DNA of 64,000 bases from Aliarcobacter sp. Its GTDB lineage: Bacteria; Campylobacterota; Campylobacteria; Campylobacterales; Arcobacteraceae. This document shows positions 46,413 to 56,838 of this stretch, piece by piece. The position numbers and the translations under genes are program-made. Position 1 is the first letter of the stretch, and every line of letters begins with the position of its first letter. The stretch is taken from contig JAQTXB010000003.1 of assembly GCA_028688995.1 (NCBI GenBank), positions 124,001 through 188,000 on the forward strand. The letters run 5' to 3'. Under the pieces are notes generated by a model that saw only the letters and a program-made list of their open reading frames with translations, was not told the DNA's origin and ran no database searches.

Positions 46413-47046
46413 TATTTCAAACTCTTATGAGCTTTTAGTATATTTGAAAAACCAAAATTTAATAGATGAAAGTTTAGAATTTTGGTGGCCTTCAAATAAT
46501 GATTTTGAGATTTTAATAGGTGCAATTTTAACTCAAAATACTAAATGGACAAATGTAGAAAAATCTCTAGAAAATCTGAAAAAATTAGATTTGTTAAATT
46601 TAGGAAATCTAGCAAATTGTGATTTAGAACTTTTAATTGATGCTATAACTCCAAGTGGATTTAAAAATCAAAAATCAAAAAGATTAATTCAATTAGCAAA
46701 AAATATACTAAAAGATTTTGAAACTTTTGAGAATTTTTGTAAAAATGTAAATCTAGATTGGCTTTTAAAACAAAAAGGAATTGGACCTGAAACTGCCGAT
46801 GCAATTTTGTGTTACGCTTGCAAACAAGAATATATGGTTGTGGATAAATACACAGCAAAACTATTGGCAAGATTTGGCTATGAGTTTGATTCATATTACG
46901 ATATACAGTCATATTTAGTATATGGAATTAATGATAATTACGATAAAATAAGCCAACTATATGGTTATGAAATCCCATTAAATAAAATTTATGCAAGGTT
47001 TCATGGCAAAATTGTCGAATTTATGAAACGAAATCCCAAAGGCTAA
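46405..47046 (+). CDS. MagIII-type 3-methyladenine DNA glycosylase
   Basis: The 213-residue HhH-GPD protein has WWPSNNDFEILIGAILTQNT, PSGFKNQKSKRL, the hairpin QKGIGPETADAILCYAC, the catalytic Asp in VVDKYTAK (D147) and YARFHGKIVEF, all close to Helicobacter pylori MagIII as I recall it. No C-terminal iron-sulphur cysteines are seen, unlike endonuclease III. It removes alkylated adenine in base-excision repair. The start is TTG after GAGG at 7-nt spacing. Confidence 0.88.
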   Translation: MISISNSYELLVYLKNQNLIDESLEFWWPSNNDFEILIGAILTQNTKWTNVEKSLENLKKLDLLNLGNLANCDLELLIDAITPSGFKNQKSKRLIQLAKNILKDFETFENFCKNVNLDWLLKQKGIGPETADAILCYACKQEYMVVDKYTAKLLARFGYEFDSYYDIQSYLVYGINDNYDKISQLYGYEIPLNKIYARFHGKIVEFMKRNPKG

Positions 47047-47049
47047 TTG

Positions 47050-47841
47050 ATGATTATAATTCCACAAACAAAAGGTGGCGTAGGTAAATCTACTGTTGCA
47101 ATGCAAGTTTTAGCTCCATATTTATATAAAAAACATGGCAAAAAAATTACATACATTGAAATAGATGATGAGAATAATGATTCAAGATCATTTACAAGAA
47201 CCGAAATTGTAAATAAAAAAATGTTAGGAACAAATAGATTAAGTGAATTAGATGAATTAATCTTAATGGATGATAATCATGAAGTTATCGTTGATGTTGG
47301 TGGAAATAAAACTTCATCTTTAGTTCTTGATGAGATTAAAAAAGTTGGCTCTTTTGGAAATGTTAAATGGATTATTCCTTTAGGTGATGGTGAGCTTGAT
47401 GGAAAAAATGCAATTGCAACCATGAAAAAAATCAGAAAAATAGAAAAAAATCCTGAAGATAATATAATTTTTGCATTAAATAGAGCTATTTCAATGGATG
47501 AAGATTATTATAATGAACAATTCATCAACTTTTTTGGACATAAATATTTAGAATCAAACTCTGTAATTTGTGACTTTGTAAAAGACCCAAAATATTTTCC
47601 AGTTAAAAATGATAAAGTAATTACAATGAGTAGATACTTAGGTTCAACCGTTTGGGAAATGGCTTATAACAACACAGATTTTGCAGCAAAAGCTATTCAA
47701 GCAAAAGATGTTGGAGATATTGAAAGTGCCAGAAAATATCTATTTTTTAGAAGAATTCAAACAGAAGCAAAAGATTATGTATTAAACACTTTAAATAAGA
47801 TTTTTTGTGATTTAGATAGATGGATTGAAATTAAAAAATGA
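47050..47841 (+). CDS. ParA-like ATPase, orphan
   Basis: The 263-residue protein starts at ATG 47050 (an in-frame TTG directly precedes it) with a deviant Walker A KGGVGKST, then YIEIDDENNDS and VIVDVGGNKTSS in the positions of the Walker A-prime and B regions. It lacks the usual DTPP and is not a close match to chromosomal ParA or MinD; plasmid StbB/TraL-type ATPases look similar in outline. It lies 3 nt after magIII and overlaps an 82-residue tail-anchored protein gene by 4 nt. There is no parB or visible parS nearby. A role in positioning some complex is the family-level guess. Confidence 0.75.
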   Translation: MIIIPQTKGGVGKSTVAMQVLAPYLYKKHGKKITYIEIDDENNDSRSFTRTEIVNKKMLGTNRLSELDELILMDDNHEVIVDVGGNKTSSLVLDEIKKVGSFGNVKWIIPLGDGELDGKNAIATMKKIRKIEKNPEDNIIFALNRAISMDEDYYNEQFINFFGHKYLESNSVICDFVKDPKYFPVKNDKVITMSRYLGSTVWEMAYNNTDFAAKAIQAKDVGDIESARKYLFFRRIQTEAKDYVLNTLNKIFCDLDRWIEIKK

Positions 47842-48086
47842 GTGATATGAGTTTCAAACAAGCAAAAGAGCTTGTTGAAAGAATGGAATTCTCAGAAATT
47901 GCTTTACGAAAAGCAGCTGATAATTTAGAAAAATCAACACAAAATTTTGGAATAACTTTAAAACATCAAGAAGATATTATAAATAAACTGCCTTATTCTG
48001 ATAAAAAATTGTCATATATGGCTATTGCAGTTGCTGTTAATGTTGGCTTGATTGTTGGCTTGATAATAGGTAAATATATTTTATAA
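47838..48086 (+). CDS. Small tail-anchored membrane protein, partner of ParA-like ATPase
   Basis: The 82-residue product has a helical, charged N-terminal part (FKQAKELVERMEFSEIALRK) and a C-terminal membrane helix (about 58-81, YMAIAVAVNVGLIVGLIIGKY). I do not recognise the family. Its ATG overlaps the ATPase stop (ATGA), so the two are made together; it could tether the ATPase to the membrane. Confidence 0.7.
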   Translation: MSDMSFKQAKELVERMEFSEIALRKAADNLEKSTQNFGITLKHQEDIINKLPYSDKKLSYMAIAVAVNVGLIVGLIIGKYIL

Positions 48087-48113
48087 AATAAGAAAATTAG
48101 GATAAATGTAATA

Positions 48114-48824
48114 ATGGAAAAACAAGAAAAAATCGTATCAATGTTCAATGATATTGCAGGAACTTATGATGTTGCAAATAGAGTTTTATCAATGGGAATT
48201 GATAAATCATGGAGAAATAAAGCTTGTAATTTAGCTTTTAATTTTTATGGTAAAAAAAGTATTAGCAAAATCGTAGATGTTGCGTGTGGAACGGGTGATA
48301 TGATTCTATTTTGGAAAAAAGTTGCAAATGAAAACTCAATTAATTTAGAAAATATCGTGGGAGTTGATCCAAGTGTTGGAATGATGGAAGTTGGTAAAAA
48401 GAAACTTCCTGATGTTGAGTTTATTGAAGCTGGAGCTGCATCAATGCCACTTGATAGCTCTAGTGCTGATATTATTTCAATTTCATACGGAATTAGAAAT
48501 GTAGTACAAAGACAAGAAGCTTTTGATGAATTTGCAAGGGTTTTAAAAAAAGATGGATTAGTTGTAATTTCAGAGTTTACTAAAAATAAAAAAGAGAAAT
48601 TACTTGACCATTTAACAGATTTTTATATGAATAAAATTCTGCCAGTTTTAGGTGGATTAATTTCAAAAAATAAAGAAGCATATACATATTTACCAAACTC
48701 TATAGATGAATTTTTAACAACTGAAAATTTATGTAAAGAGCTTAAAAATGCTGGACTTGAACCAATTCATGTAAAAGCATTTTCTATGAATATTTCAACT
48801 TTAATAATCGCTAGAAAAATTTAG
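48114..48824 (+). CDS. ubiE: Demethylmenaquinone methyltransferase UbiE/MenG
   Basis: The 236-residue SAM-dependent methyltransferase has FNDIAGTYDVANRVLSMGIDKSWR, the SAM motif VDVACGTGD and SYGIRNVVQRQEAFDEFARVLK, all typical of UbiE. It adds the ring C-methyl in the last step of menaquinone synthesis. Campylobacterota use menaquinone only, so the ubiquinone activity of E. coli UbiE is not expected to matter. It lies 27 nt after the tail-anchored gene. Confidence 0.94.
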   Translation: MEKQEKIVSMFNDIAGTYDVANRVLSMGIDKSWRNKACNLAFNFYGKKSISKIVDVACGTGDMILFWKKVANENSINLENIVGVDPSVGMMEVGKKKLPDVEFIEAGAASMPLDSSSADIISISYGIRNVVQRQEAFDEFARVLKKDGLVVISEFTKNKKEKLLDHLTDFYMNKILPVLGGLISKNKEAYTYLPNSIDEFLTTENLCKELKNAGLEPIHVKAFSMNISTLIIARKI

Positions 48825-48841
48825 TTTTCTAGCATTAAAAT

Positions 48842-50095
48842 ATGAATAAACCAATCTCTGTATCAACATTAAATGTTCAAATAAAATCTCTTCTTGAAAC
48901 TACATTTATCCAAGTTTATGTGGAAGGTGAAATTTCAAATCTAACTTATCATAACTCTGGACATATCTATTTTTCCATAAAAGATGAGAGTTCAACACTT
49001 TCATGTGTAATGTTCAAAGGAAATACAAAATATCTAAAATTCCAACTTGAAAATGGTCAAAAAGTTGTAATCAATGGAAATATTACAGTTTATGCACCAA
49101 GGGGAAATTATCAACTTTTATGCAACAAAATTGAACCCTCAGGTCAAGGTGCATTAGCATTTGCCTTTGAGCAATTAAAAAACAAACTTGAGGCAAAAGG
49201 TTATTTTGATGGAAATTATAAACAACCACTTCCTAAATATCCTAAGAAAATTGCACTCGTAACTTCTCCAACGGGTGCAGCAATTGAAGATATGAAAAAA
49301 GTTGCAAATCATAGATGGCCTTTAGTTGAATTTATTTTAGTTCCAACTTTAGTTCAAGGAGAGGGTGCTGCTTTTGATATTGCAAACTCTATTAAATATG
49401 CAGATAAATTACATTGTGATATTATGATTGTTGGACGAGGTGGGGGAAGTATTGAGGATTTATGGGCATTTAATGAAGAAATAGTTGCAATCGCTATTCA
49501 TGAAGCAAGGACTCCAATTATTTCAGCTGTAGGACATGAGGTTGATTATTTGATTTCTGATTTTGTTGCTGATATTCGAGCAGCAACTCCATCAAATGCA
49601 ATTGAAATTGCTTTACCAGATATAAATGAACATAGAATTTATTTGGACTCTTTAAGTAATGAATATAATAATCGATTAAAAAATATTTTGTTTAATAAAC
49701 AGCAAGAACTATCAAATATGAAAAGATTGTTTGAACAAAACTCTATTGAGACAAAATTTAATTATATTCAAACAGAAATAAATCTATTAAAATCATCATT
49801 TAAAACCGACCTATCACAAAAGATTTTAAGCTCTTTAAATGAACTTAATTTATTAAAAAATAGTATGAAAAATAGTTTTTCTGCTATTTTTGTTAAATCT
49901 CAAAATCAAATAGATTTATTAAAATCAAATTTTGAGTTAAATCATCCAGATAAAAAAGATAAAAATGGATTTGTGCAAATTTCTAAAGATAATAAAATAA
50001 TTTCTTTCGAAGATTTAAAAGTTGGTGATGAAATAGATTTACAAACGCCTAAATATATTGCAAGCTGTATTTTAAATAAAATACAAAAACAATAA
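48842..50095 (+). CDS. xseA: Exodeoxyribonuclease VII large subunit
   Basis: The 417-residue protein has the N-terminal OB-fold (about 1-100, VYVEGEISNLTYHNSGHIYFSIKD), the catalytic domain (ALVTSPTGAAIEDM, GRGGGSIEDLWAFNEE, PIISAVGHEVDYLISDFVAD) and a coiled-coil C-terminal part. It degrades single-stranded DNA with the small subunit XseB, which is not in this window. It follows ubiE by 17 nt. Confidence 0.95.
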   Translation: MNKPISVSTLNVQIKSLLETTFIQVYVEGEISNLTYHNSGHIYFSIKDESSTLSCVMFKGNTKYLKFQLENGQKVVINGNITVYAPRGNYQLLCNKIEPSGQGALAFAFEQLKNKLEAKGYFDGNYKQPLPKYPKKIALVTSPTGAAIEDMKKVANHRWPLVEFILVPTLVQGEGAAFDIANSIKYADKLHCDIMIVGRGGGSIEDLWAFNEEIVAIAIHEARTPIISAVGHEVDYLISDFVADIRAATPSNAIEIALPDINEHRIYLDSLSNEYNNRLKNILFNKQQELSNMKRLFEQNSIETKFNYIQTEINLLKSSFKTDLSQKILSSLNELNLLKNSMKNSFSAIFVKSQNQIDLLKSNFELNHPDKKDKNGFVQISKDNKIISFEDLKVGDEIDLQTPKYIASCILNKIQKQ

Positions 50096-50167
50096 AATTT
50101 AAGTTTACTGTAGGTAAAATAATACAAAACAAGTGAAAACTCTTGAAGCGATTAAAAGGAATGTTTT

Positions 50168-50647
50168 ATGGAAAATAATGAAAAAAAAGTTATAGATTAT
50201 GCAAATACAAGTGAGTTTATGACATTTGAGTTAGGTGCGATGAAATACGCTATTGAGTTACCAAAAATTAGAGAAATTTTAACATATCCTGATAATATTA
50301 CTCCACTACCTAATATTTCTAAATGGGTAAAGGGCCTAATTAGTTTAAGAGGTGAAGTTGTTCCTATTTTGGATATTAGACTTAAATTTAATACAGGTCC
50401 TGGAACTTATGATGAGAATACATCTGTAATTGCAGTAATCACTGAAGATAAAAGAATTATAGGAATAGTTGTAGATTTAGTTGATGATGTTCAAAGACTT
50501 GATACAAGTATGTTAGCAGCAGTTTCTGAAATGGGTTCTGCAATTCCATCAAAATACCTAAAAGGTTATATTAGACTTGCAAATAATGAAATGCTTGTTG
50601 TTATGGATATTGAAAGAGTTGTTGCAAAAGACGAGTTACGAGACTAA
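50168..50647 (+). CDS. cheW: CheW chemotaxis coupling protein
   Basis: The 159-residue single-domain CheW has FELGAMKYAIELPKIREIL, GLISLRGEVVPILDIRLKF and VIGIVVDLVDDV-like segments. It links chemoreceptors to the CheA kinase. It lies 17 nt before a PAS-containing response regulator. cheA is not in the window, so this may be an accessory coupling protein or the separated general one. Confidence 0.92.
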   Translation: MENNEKKVIDYANTSEFMTFELGAMKYAIELPKIREILTYPDNITPLPNISKWVKGLISLRGEVVPILDIRLKFNTGPGTYDENTSVIAVITEDKRIIGIVVDLVDDVQRLDTSMLAAVSEMGSAIPSKYLKGYIRLANNEMLVVMDIERVVAKDELRD

Positions 50648-50664
50648 AATAAAAAAGTGAGTAT

Positions 50665-52017
50665 ATGAGTATAGATAAAAATTTGTTAAAAAGATTAACT
50701 CTTTTATATGTTGAAGATGATGATGTAATTAGAGTTGAATTATCTCAATTATTATCAAATTTTTTCTCTACAGTTCATGTTGCAAGAAATGGTAAAGAGG
50801 GATTAAGAACATATCTTGAAAATCAAGATGATATTGATTTAATTTTAACAGATATAAATATGCCTGAATTAAATGGTATCGAAATGATAAAAAAAGTTCG
50901 AGATTTTGATACTAAAATTCCAGTAATTTTAGCAACTGCATATTCTGATAATGAATTTTTAGCAGAAGCAATTAAATTAAGAGTTCAAGAATATATTGTA
51001 AAACCTATTGATGTTAGATATTTATTAGATTTAATGAATGATATTGGTAATAACTTGTATCATGAGTTTTTATTAAAACAACAACAAGATGAACTTGCAA
51101 AATATAAAGAGATTCTTGATAGTAATAATATTGTTATTAAAACAGATACTCATCTAAATATAACTTATGTAAATGAGCTTTTTTGTGAAATATCAGGATT
51201 TGAAAGCTCTGATTTAATTGGAAAAGAATTAAAGTATTTAAAATACCATGATATGGCAAGTGATATTTATACAAATCTATACGCAAATATTTTAAATAAT
51301 AAACCTTGGCAAGGAAAACTTAAAAATATAAAAAAAGATGGAAGCTCTTTTACTACTGATGCTTATGTAATGCCAACGCTTGATGAAGCAGGTGAAATGA
51401 ATGGCGCAATTTCAATTCAAAAAGATATTACAGATGAATTAAATAAAAAAAGAGAAATCCAATTAGCTTTAATGCGAGATAAAAGTGATATTTTTATTAG
51501 AAGTAAAGAGGGAACTTTAGAACAAAATCAAATAATTAATGATTTGAAACATAGACTAGATAGAGCTCAGATTGAGTTAGATCAAGCTTTGAAAAATATT
51601 GATAAATATATTTATAGTAATGAAAAATATAGATTAGAAAATAAAAATCTAAAGACAGAAATTGGATTATATAAGAAAAATTCTAATACTCATGTCGCAT
51701 TTAAATTTTCAAAAGAGAATAGTGATTTAAGATTAGAGAATAAAAAATTAAAAGATAAACTATTTCAACTTGAATTAGATGAGGAAAAGTTACTTTCTCA
51801 ACAAAAAGTAAATTATGATACAAAAGTATCAGAATTAGAAGATAGAATTGCTGAATTATTAGAAAAAATAGATTCAACTCAATCTGATGATGTTTTATTA
51901 CAAAAATTAGAGTATTGGAAAGAAAAAGCAAAACAAGAAACAGCTCGAATAGAGAATCTTGAAAAACAGATAATTGCACATGGAGATAAAACTTTTATGA
52001 GTAAAATATTTGGATAG
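50665..52017 (+). CDS. Response regulator with receiver, PAS and long coiled coil
   Basis: The 450-residue protein has a receiver (VEDDD 16-20, phospho-Asp D63 in LILTDINMPELNG, KPID), a PAS domain (about 150-260, FCEISGFESSDLIGKELKYLKYHD) and a C-terminal coiled coil (about 280-440, rich in K, E and L). It has no DNA-binding, kinase or cyclase domain, so it likely acts by protein contacts, perhaps at the chemoreceptor array since it follows cheW. A terminator follows. Confidence 0.87.
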   Translation: MSIDKNLLKRLTLLYVEDDDVIRVELSQLLSNFFSTVHVARNGKEGLRTYLENQDDIDLILTDINMPELNGIEMIKKVRDFDTKIPVILATAYSDNEFLAEAIKLRVQEYIVKPIDVRYLLDLMNDIGNNLYHEFLLKQQQDELAKYKEILDSNNIVIKTDTHLNITYVNELFCEISGFESSDLIGKELKYLKYHDMASDIYTNLYANILNNKPWQGKLKNIKKDGSSFTTDAYVMPTLDEAGEMNGAISIQKDITDELNKKREIQLALMRDKSDIFIRSKEGTLEQNQIINDLKHRLDRAQIELDQALKNIDKYIYSNEKYRLENKNLKTEIGLYKKNSNTHVAFKFSKENSDLRLENKKLKDKLFQLELDEEKLLSQQKVNYDTKVSELEDRIAELLEKIDSTQSDDVLLQKLEYWKEKAKQETARIENLEKQIIAHGDKTFMSKIFG

Positions 52018-52028
52018 AAAAAAAGGCT

Positions 52029-52057
52029 GAATAAATCAAGAAAATCTTGATTTATTC
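52029..52057. terminator. Bidirectional terminator between response regulator and cyclophilin genes
   Basis: A perfect 13-bp stem (GAATAAATCAAGA, loop AAA, TCTTGATTTATTC) at 52029-52057 lies between convergent genes and contains the cyclophilin stop codon. Confidence 0.75.
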
Positions 52058-52582
52058 TTCAATTTTTATAGATATAATTTTTACATCTTCTAAAGGTTTA
52101 TTTCCTTCATATCTACTTGTTGTTGGAACATTTTCAATTTTTCTTACAACATCAAATCCCTCTTTAACATAACCAAAAATTGTATGTCTTCCATTTAACC
52201 AATATGTAGGAACTGTAGTAATAAAAAATTGACTAGCATTTGTATTTGGCCCAGCATTTGCCATTGCAAGAATTCCAGCTTTATCAAATACAGCATTTGG
52301 AGCAAATTCATCTGCAAATTTTCCACCCCAAATTGACTCTCCACCAGCACCAGTTCCTGTTGGATCTCCACCTTGAATCATAAAATCTTTTATAACTCTA
52401 TGAAATATTAGTCCATTGTAATAACCATTTTTTGAATGTGTAACAAAATTTTCAACAGCTTTTGGAGCTAAATCAGCTCTTAGTTCAACTTTAAAATTTC
52501 CCTTTGAAGTTTCAAATGTTGCAATAGGATTAGCTTCCAAAAGTAAAACAAATGAAAAAAGAGTAAACAATATTTTTTTCAT
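52052..52582 (-). CDS. Periplasmic cyclophilin-type peptidyl-prolyl isomerase
   Basis: The 176-residue protein has a signal peptide (about 1-18, [16 protein letters not shown]) and a cyclophilin domain with [34 protein letters not shown] and HTIFGYV. It speeds proline isomerisation of exported proteins. A TTG two codons upstream is in frame, but AAGGG sits at correct spacing for ATG 52582. It is a single-gene unit. Confidence 0.92.
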   Translation of the reverse strand: MKKILFTLFSFVLLLEANPIATFETSKGNFKVELRADLAPKAVENFVTHSKNGYYNGLIFHRVIKDFMIQGGDPTGTGAGGESIWGGKFADEFAPNAVFDKAGILAMANAGPNTNASQFFITTVPTYWLNGRHTIFGYVKEGFDVVRKIENVPTTSRYEGNKPLEDVKIISIKIEE

Positions 52583-52728
52583 AAACAACCCTTAATTTAG
52601 TAAATTTGGGAAATAGTATATTATTTTAGATTTAAAGAAACATAAAAGAGATATTTTTAGTATAATTTAAAAAAAAAGTGTTAGAATTCAGAAAAATGTT
52701 ATAAAATGCACATAAAAAAAGGAAAAAT

Positions 52729-53091
52729 ATGGAAATGCCAAGTATCCCACAACCAACATTTTATTTATTCAAATGTGAACAATCTTCACCTCCTGGAATG
52801 CCAAAACCATCATGTGTAAATGAGAATACAAGAGATTTATTTAATCACGCAGCTCAAAGTTTAATGAAATCAGGTGTGATGGGTCCTGTTCAAATTGTTA
52901 GAACTTCATGTTTAGGAAGATGCCAAATGGGACCATTAATGTTGGTAGAACCTGGGCATTTTATGTATGCTTCTCTATCTAAGGAAAAAATAGATAGAAT
53001 TATAGATGAACACATATTAGGTGGAAACCCTGTTGAAGAGTATTTAATCTCTTCTCAATTTTGGGGTGAGCCTGTTAATTTAGTAAAATAA
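52729..53091 (+). CDS. Thioredoxin-like [2Fe-2S] ferredoxin
   Basis: The 120-residue protein has four cysteines in the thioredoxin-like ferredoxin spacing: C16 and C29 (C-x12-C), then C61 and C65 in SCLGRCQMGP (C-x3-C). These should bind one [2Fe-2S] cluster. Similar proteins are electron carriers or NADH-dehydrogenase 24-kDa-like modules; no partner enzyme is adjacent. It lies 15 nt before panD. ATG follows AAAAAAAGGAAAAAT. Confidence 0.85.
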   Translation: MEMPSIPQPTFYLFKCEQSSPPGMPKPSCVNENTRDLFNHAAQSLMKSGVMGPVQIVRTSCLGRCQMGPLMLVEPGHFMYASLSKEKIDRIIDEHILGGNPVEEYLISSQFWGEPVNLVK

Positions 53092-53106
53092 AAAAGGAAT
53101 TAATAT

Positions 53107-53490
53107 ATGACATTTGATATGCTATATAGTAAAATTCATAGAGCAACTGTTACGGATGCAAACTTGAATTACGTTGGTTCAATCACTATTGATGAAGATT
53201 TGATGAAAGCATCTGCATTAAGAGTAGGTCAAAAAGTTGAAATCGTAAATGTTAATAATGGTGAGAGATTTGCTACTTATGTTATAAAAGGAAAGGCTGG
53301 TTCAAAAGATATGTGTCTTAATGGAGCAGCAGCTAGAAAAGTTGAAATAGGTGATAAAATTATCGTTATTTCTTATGCTTCTTATAGTGAAGCTGAACTT
53401 GAAAATTATAAACCAATTGTAGTTTTAGTAGACGATAAAAATAATATAGAATTAATCACTAATGAATTAGTTGGAAGTGACCATGTTTGA
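53107..53490 (+). CDS. panD: Aspartate 1-decarboxylase (PanD) proenzyme
   Basis: The 127-residue proenzyme contains YVGSITID; self-cleavage between G24 and S25 produces the catalytic pyruvoyl group. The enzyme decarboxylates aspartate to beta-alanine for pantothenate and CoA synthesis. The motifs [17 protein letters not shown] and [14 protein letters not shown] are family hallmarks. Its end overlaps the ybaB start by 8 nt. Confidence 0.96.
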   Translation: MTFDMLYSKIHRATVTDANLNYVGSITIDEDLMKASALRVGQKVEIVNVNNGERFATYVIKGKAGSKDMCLNGAAARKVEIGDKIIVISYASYSEAELENYKPIVVLVDDKNNIELITNELVGSDHV

Positions 53491-53803
53491 TGGAATTGAT
53501 TTAAAAAACCTGAATTTAGGTGATATGTTAAATCAATTTCAAGACATGGCAAAAAATGCCAAAGATGAAAATGCTTCAAGAATTTTCACATCAAAAGCTG
53601 GTGGTGGAATGATTGAAATTTCTATTAATGGAAATTCAGAAGTAATAGATTTAAAAATTGATGATTCTTTACTTGAAGATAAAGACTCTTTACAAATTTT
53701 ATTGATTTCATGTATGAATGATGTTATTAAACAAAGTGATGAAAACAAAAAAATGTTGGCTATGAATATGATGGGTGGACTAGGTTCTTTTGGACAAAAA
53801 TAA
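53483..53803 (+). CDS. YbaB/EbfC nucleoid-associated protein
   Basis: The protein starts at ATG 53483 after TTGGAAGTGACC (a TTG at 53471 is also in frame), giving 106 residues. It has the YbaB pattern: an N-terminal helix with [14 protein letters not shown], then the strand region [21 protein letters not shown] and a C-terminal helix. YbaB dimers bind DNA and are often encoded beside recR or dnaX; here the gene is wedged between panD and ispA, overlapping panD. Confidence 0.88.
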   Translation: MFDGIDLKNLNLGDMLNQFQDMAKNAKDENASRIFTSKAGGGMIEISINGNSEVIDLKIDDSLLEDKDSLQILLISCMNDVIKQSDENKKMLAMNMMGGLGSFGQK

Positions 53804-53807
53804 CTCT

Positions 53808-54668
53808 ATGGAAAAATTATTATCTTCATTTGAAGATTATTTATTAAATAATCTTCCTAAATCAAAAACTTTTCATCCTCATTTTGAGGATGCTTTAGCC
53901 GATATGTTAAAAGCAGGTGGAAAAAGATTTCGGCCTATGCTTTTATTATCTGTTGTAAAATCAAACAAAAGTTTACTAATTCCAAACTCATTTGATGTTG
54001 CTTTAGGTTTAGAGTTTTTACATACATATTCTCTTATTCATGATGATTTACCAGCTATGGATAATGCTGATTTAAGAAGAGGTTTCCAAACTTTACATAA
54101 AAAATATGATGAAGTTACAGCAATTTTAGTTGGGGATGCTTTAAATACTGAGGCATTTGCACTAATTGCAAATGCAGCACTATCGAATGACATAAAAATT
54201 GATTTAATTAAATGTTTAAGCTTCAATGGTGGAATTAATGGTATGATAATTGGTCAAGCGATTGACTGTAATTTTGAAAACCAAAAATTAGAATTATCTC
54301 AATTAGAATTTTTACATATTCATAAGACGGCAAGATTAATAGCTGCAAGTCTTAAAATGGGTGCAATTATTAGTGAATATGATTTATTAACTCAAGAAAA
54401 ACTATATAATTTTGGAATTGATTTAGGTTTACTATTTCAGATTCAAGATGATATTATTGATGAGACTTGTAGTGAAGAAGAAGCTGGAAAAACTACAAAA
54501 AATGATGAAGCAAAAAATTCTTTTGTTAATTTATTAGGGCTTGAAGGTGCAAAAAAGAGTGCTGATGAATTAGCTTTTAAATGTACACAAATACTTGGTA
54601 CATTTGATGAGAATTTAAAACAATCTTTAGAAGAGTTGCTTTTAAAATATATAAATAGACATAAATAA
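53808..54668 (+). CDS. ispA: Polyprenyl synthetase (farnesyl/geranyl diphosphate synthase)
   Basis: The 286-residue all-helical protein has GGKRFRPML, the first Asp-rich motif DDLPAMDNADLRRG and the second DDIIDE with a downstream GKTTKND. It condenses isopentenyl diphosphate with allylic diphosphates to make farnesyl diphosphate (C15), a precursor of the menaquinone side chain and undecaprenyl lipid. ATG 53808 is 4 nt after the ybaB stop; an in-frame TTG at 53790 would overlap ybaB. Confidence 0.9.
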   Translation: MEKLLSSFEDYLLNNLPKSKTFHPHFEDALADMLKAGGKRFRPMLLLSVVKSNKSLLIPNSFDVALGLEFLHTYSLIHDDLPAMDNADLRRGFQTLHKKYDEVTAILVGDALNTEAFALIANAALSNDIKIDLIKCLSFNGGINGMIIGQAIDCNFENQKLELSQLEFLHIHKTARLIAASLKMGAIISEYDLLTQEKLYNFGIDLGLLFQIQDDIIDETCSEEEAGKTTKNDEAKNSFVNLLGLEGAKKSADELAFKCTQILGTFDENLKQSLEELLLKYINRHK

Positions 54669-54704
54669 AAAGTTTAAACTCTTAGTCAAATTAACTCAAA
54701 TCTC

Positions 54705-54733
54705 TTGACAAAATTTCTGAATTTTAATAAAAT
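54705..54733 (+). promoter_or_regulatory. groES-groEL promoter (-35/-10)
   Basis: TTGACA (54705-54710) and TAAAAT (54728-54733) are separated by 17 bp, a good vegetative sigma-factor promoter. It ends exactly where the CIRCE operator begins. Confidence 0.75.
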
Positions 54734-54760
54734 TTAGCACTTAGAATTTATGAGTGCTAA
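54734..54760. promoter_or_regulatory. CIRCE operator (HrcA binding site)
   Basis: TTAGCACTT-N9-GAGTGCTAA is the CIRCE inverted repeat with one change in the left arm (T for C at position 9). It covers the expected transcription start of groES-groEL, so HrcA would repress this operon until heat shock. hrcA itself is not in the window. Confidence 0.9.
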
Positions 54761-54813
54761 ATGTCTAAGTTTTAATAGAAAAAAATATAATTATAATCAA
54801 CAAAGGAAATACT

Positions 54814-56705
<1,892 letters not shown>

Positions 56706-56730
56706 TTTATAATAAAATTACATTTCACAT

Positions 56731-56765
56731 AAAAGGAGAAGGTTTTTTGACCTTCTCCTTTTTTT
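56731..56765 (+). terminator. Rho-independent terminator of groES-groEL
   Basis: AAAAGGAGAAGGT pairs perfectly (13 bp) with ACCTTCTCCTTTT around a 6-nt loop, followed by a T-run. Confidence 0.9.
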
Positions 56766-56838
56766 ATTTTTAAAATAATTCTATCTATAAATAACTTTCT
56801 GTTATAATATTATTACTTAAAAAAATTAGGATTTTATT

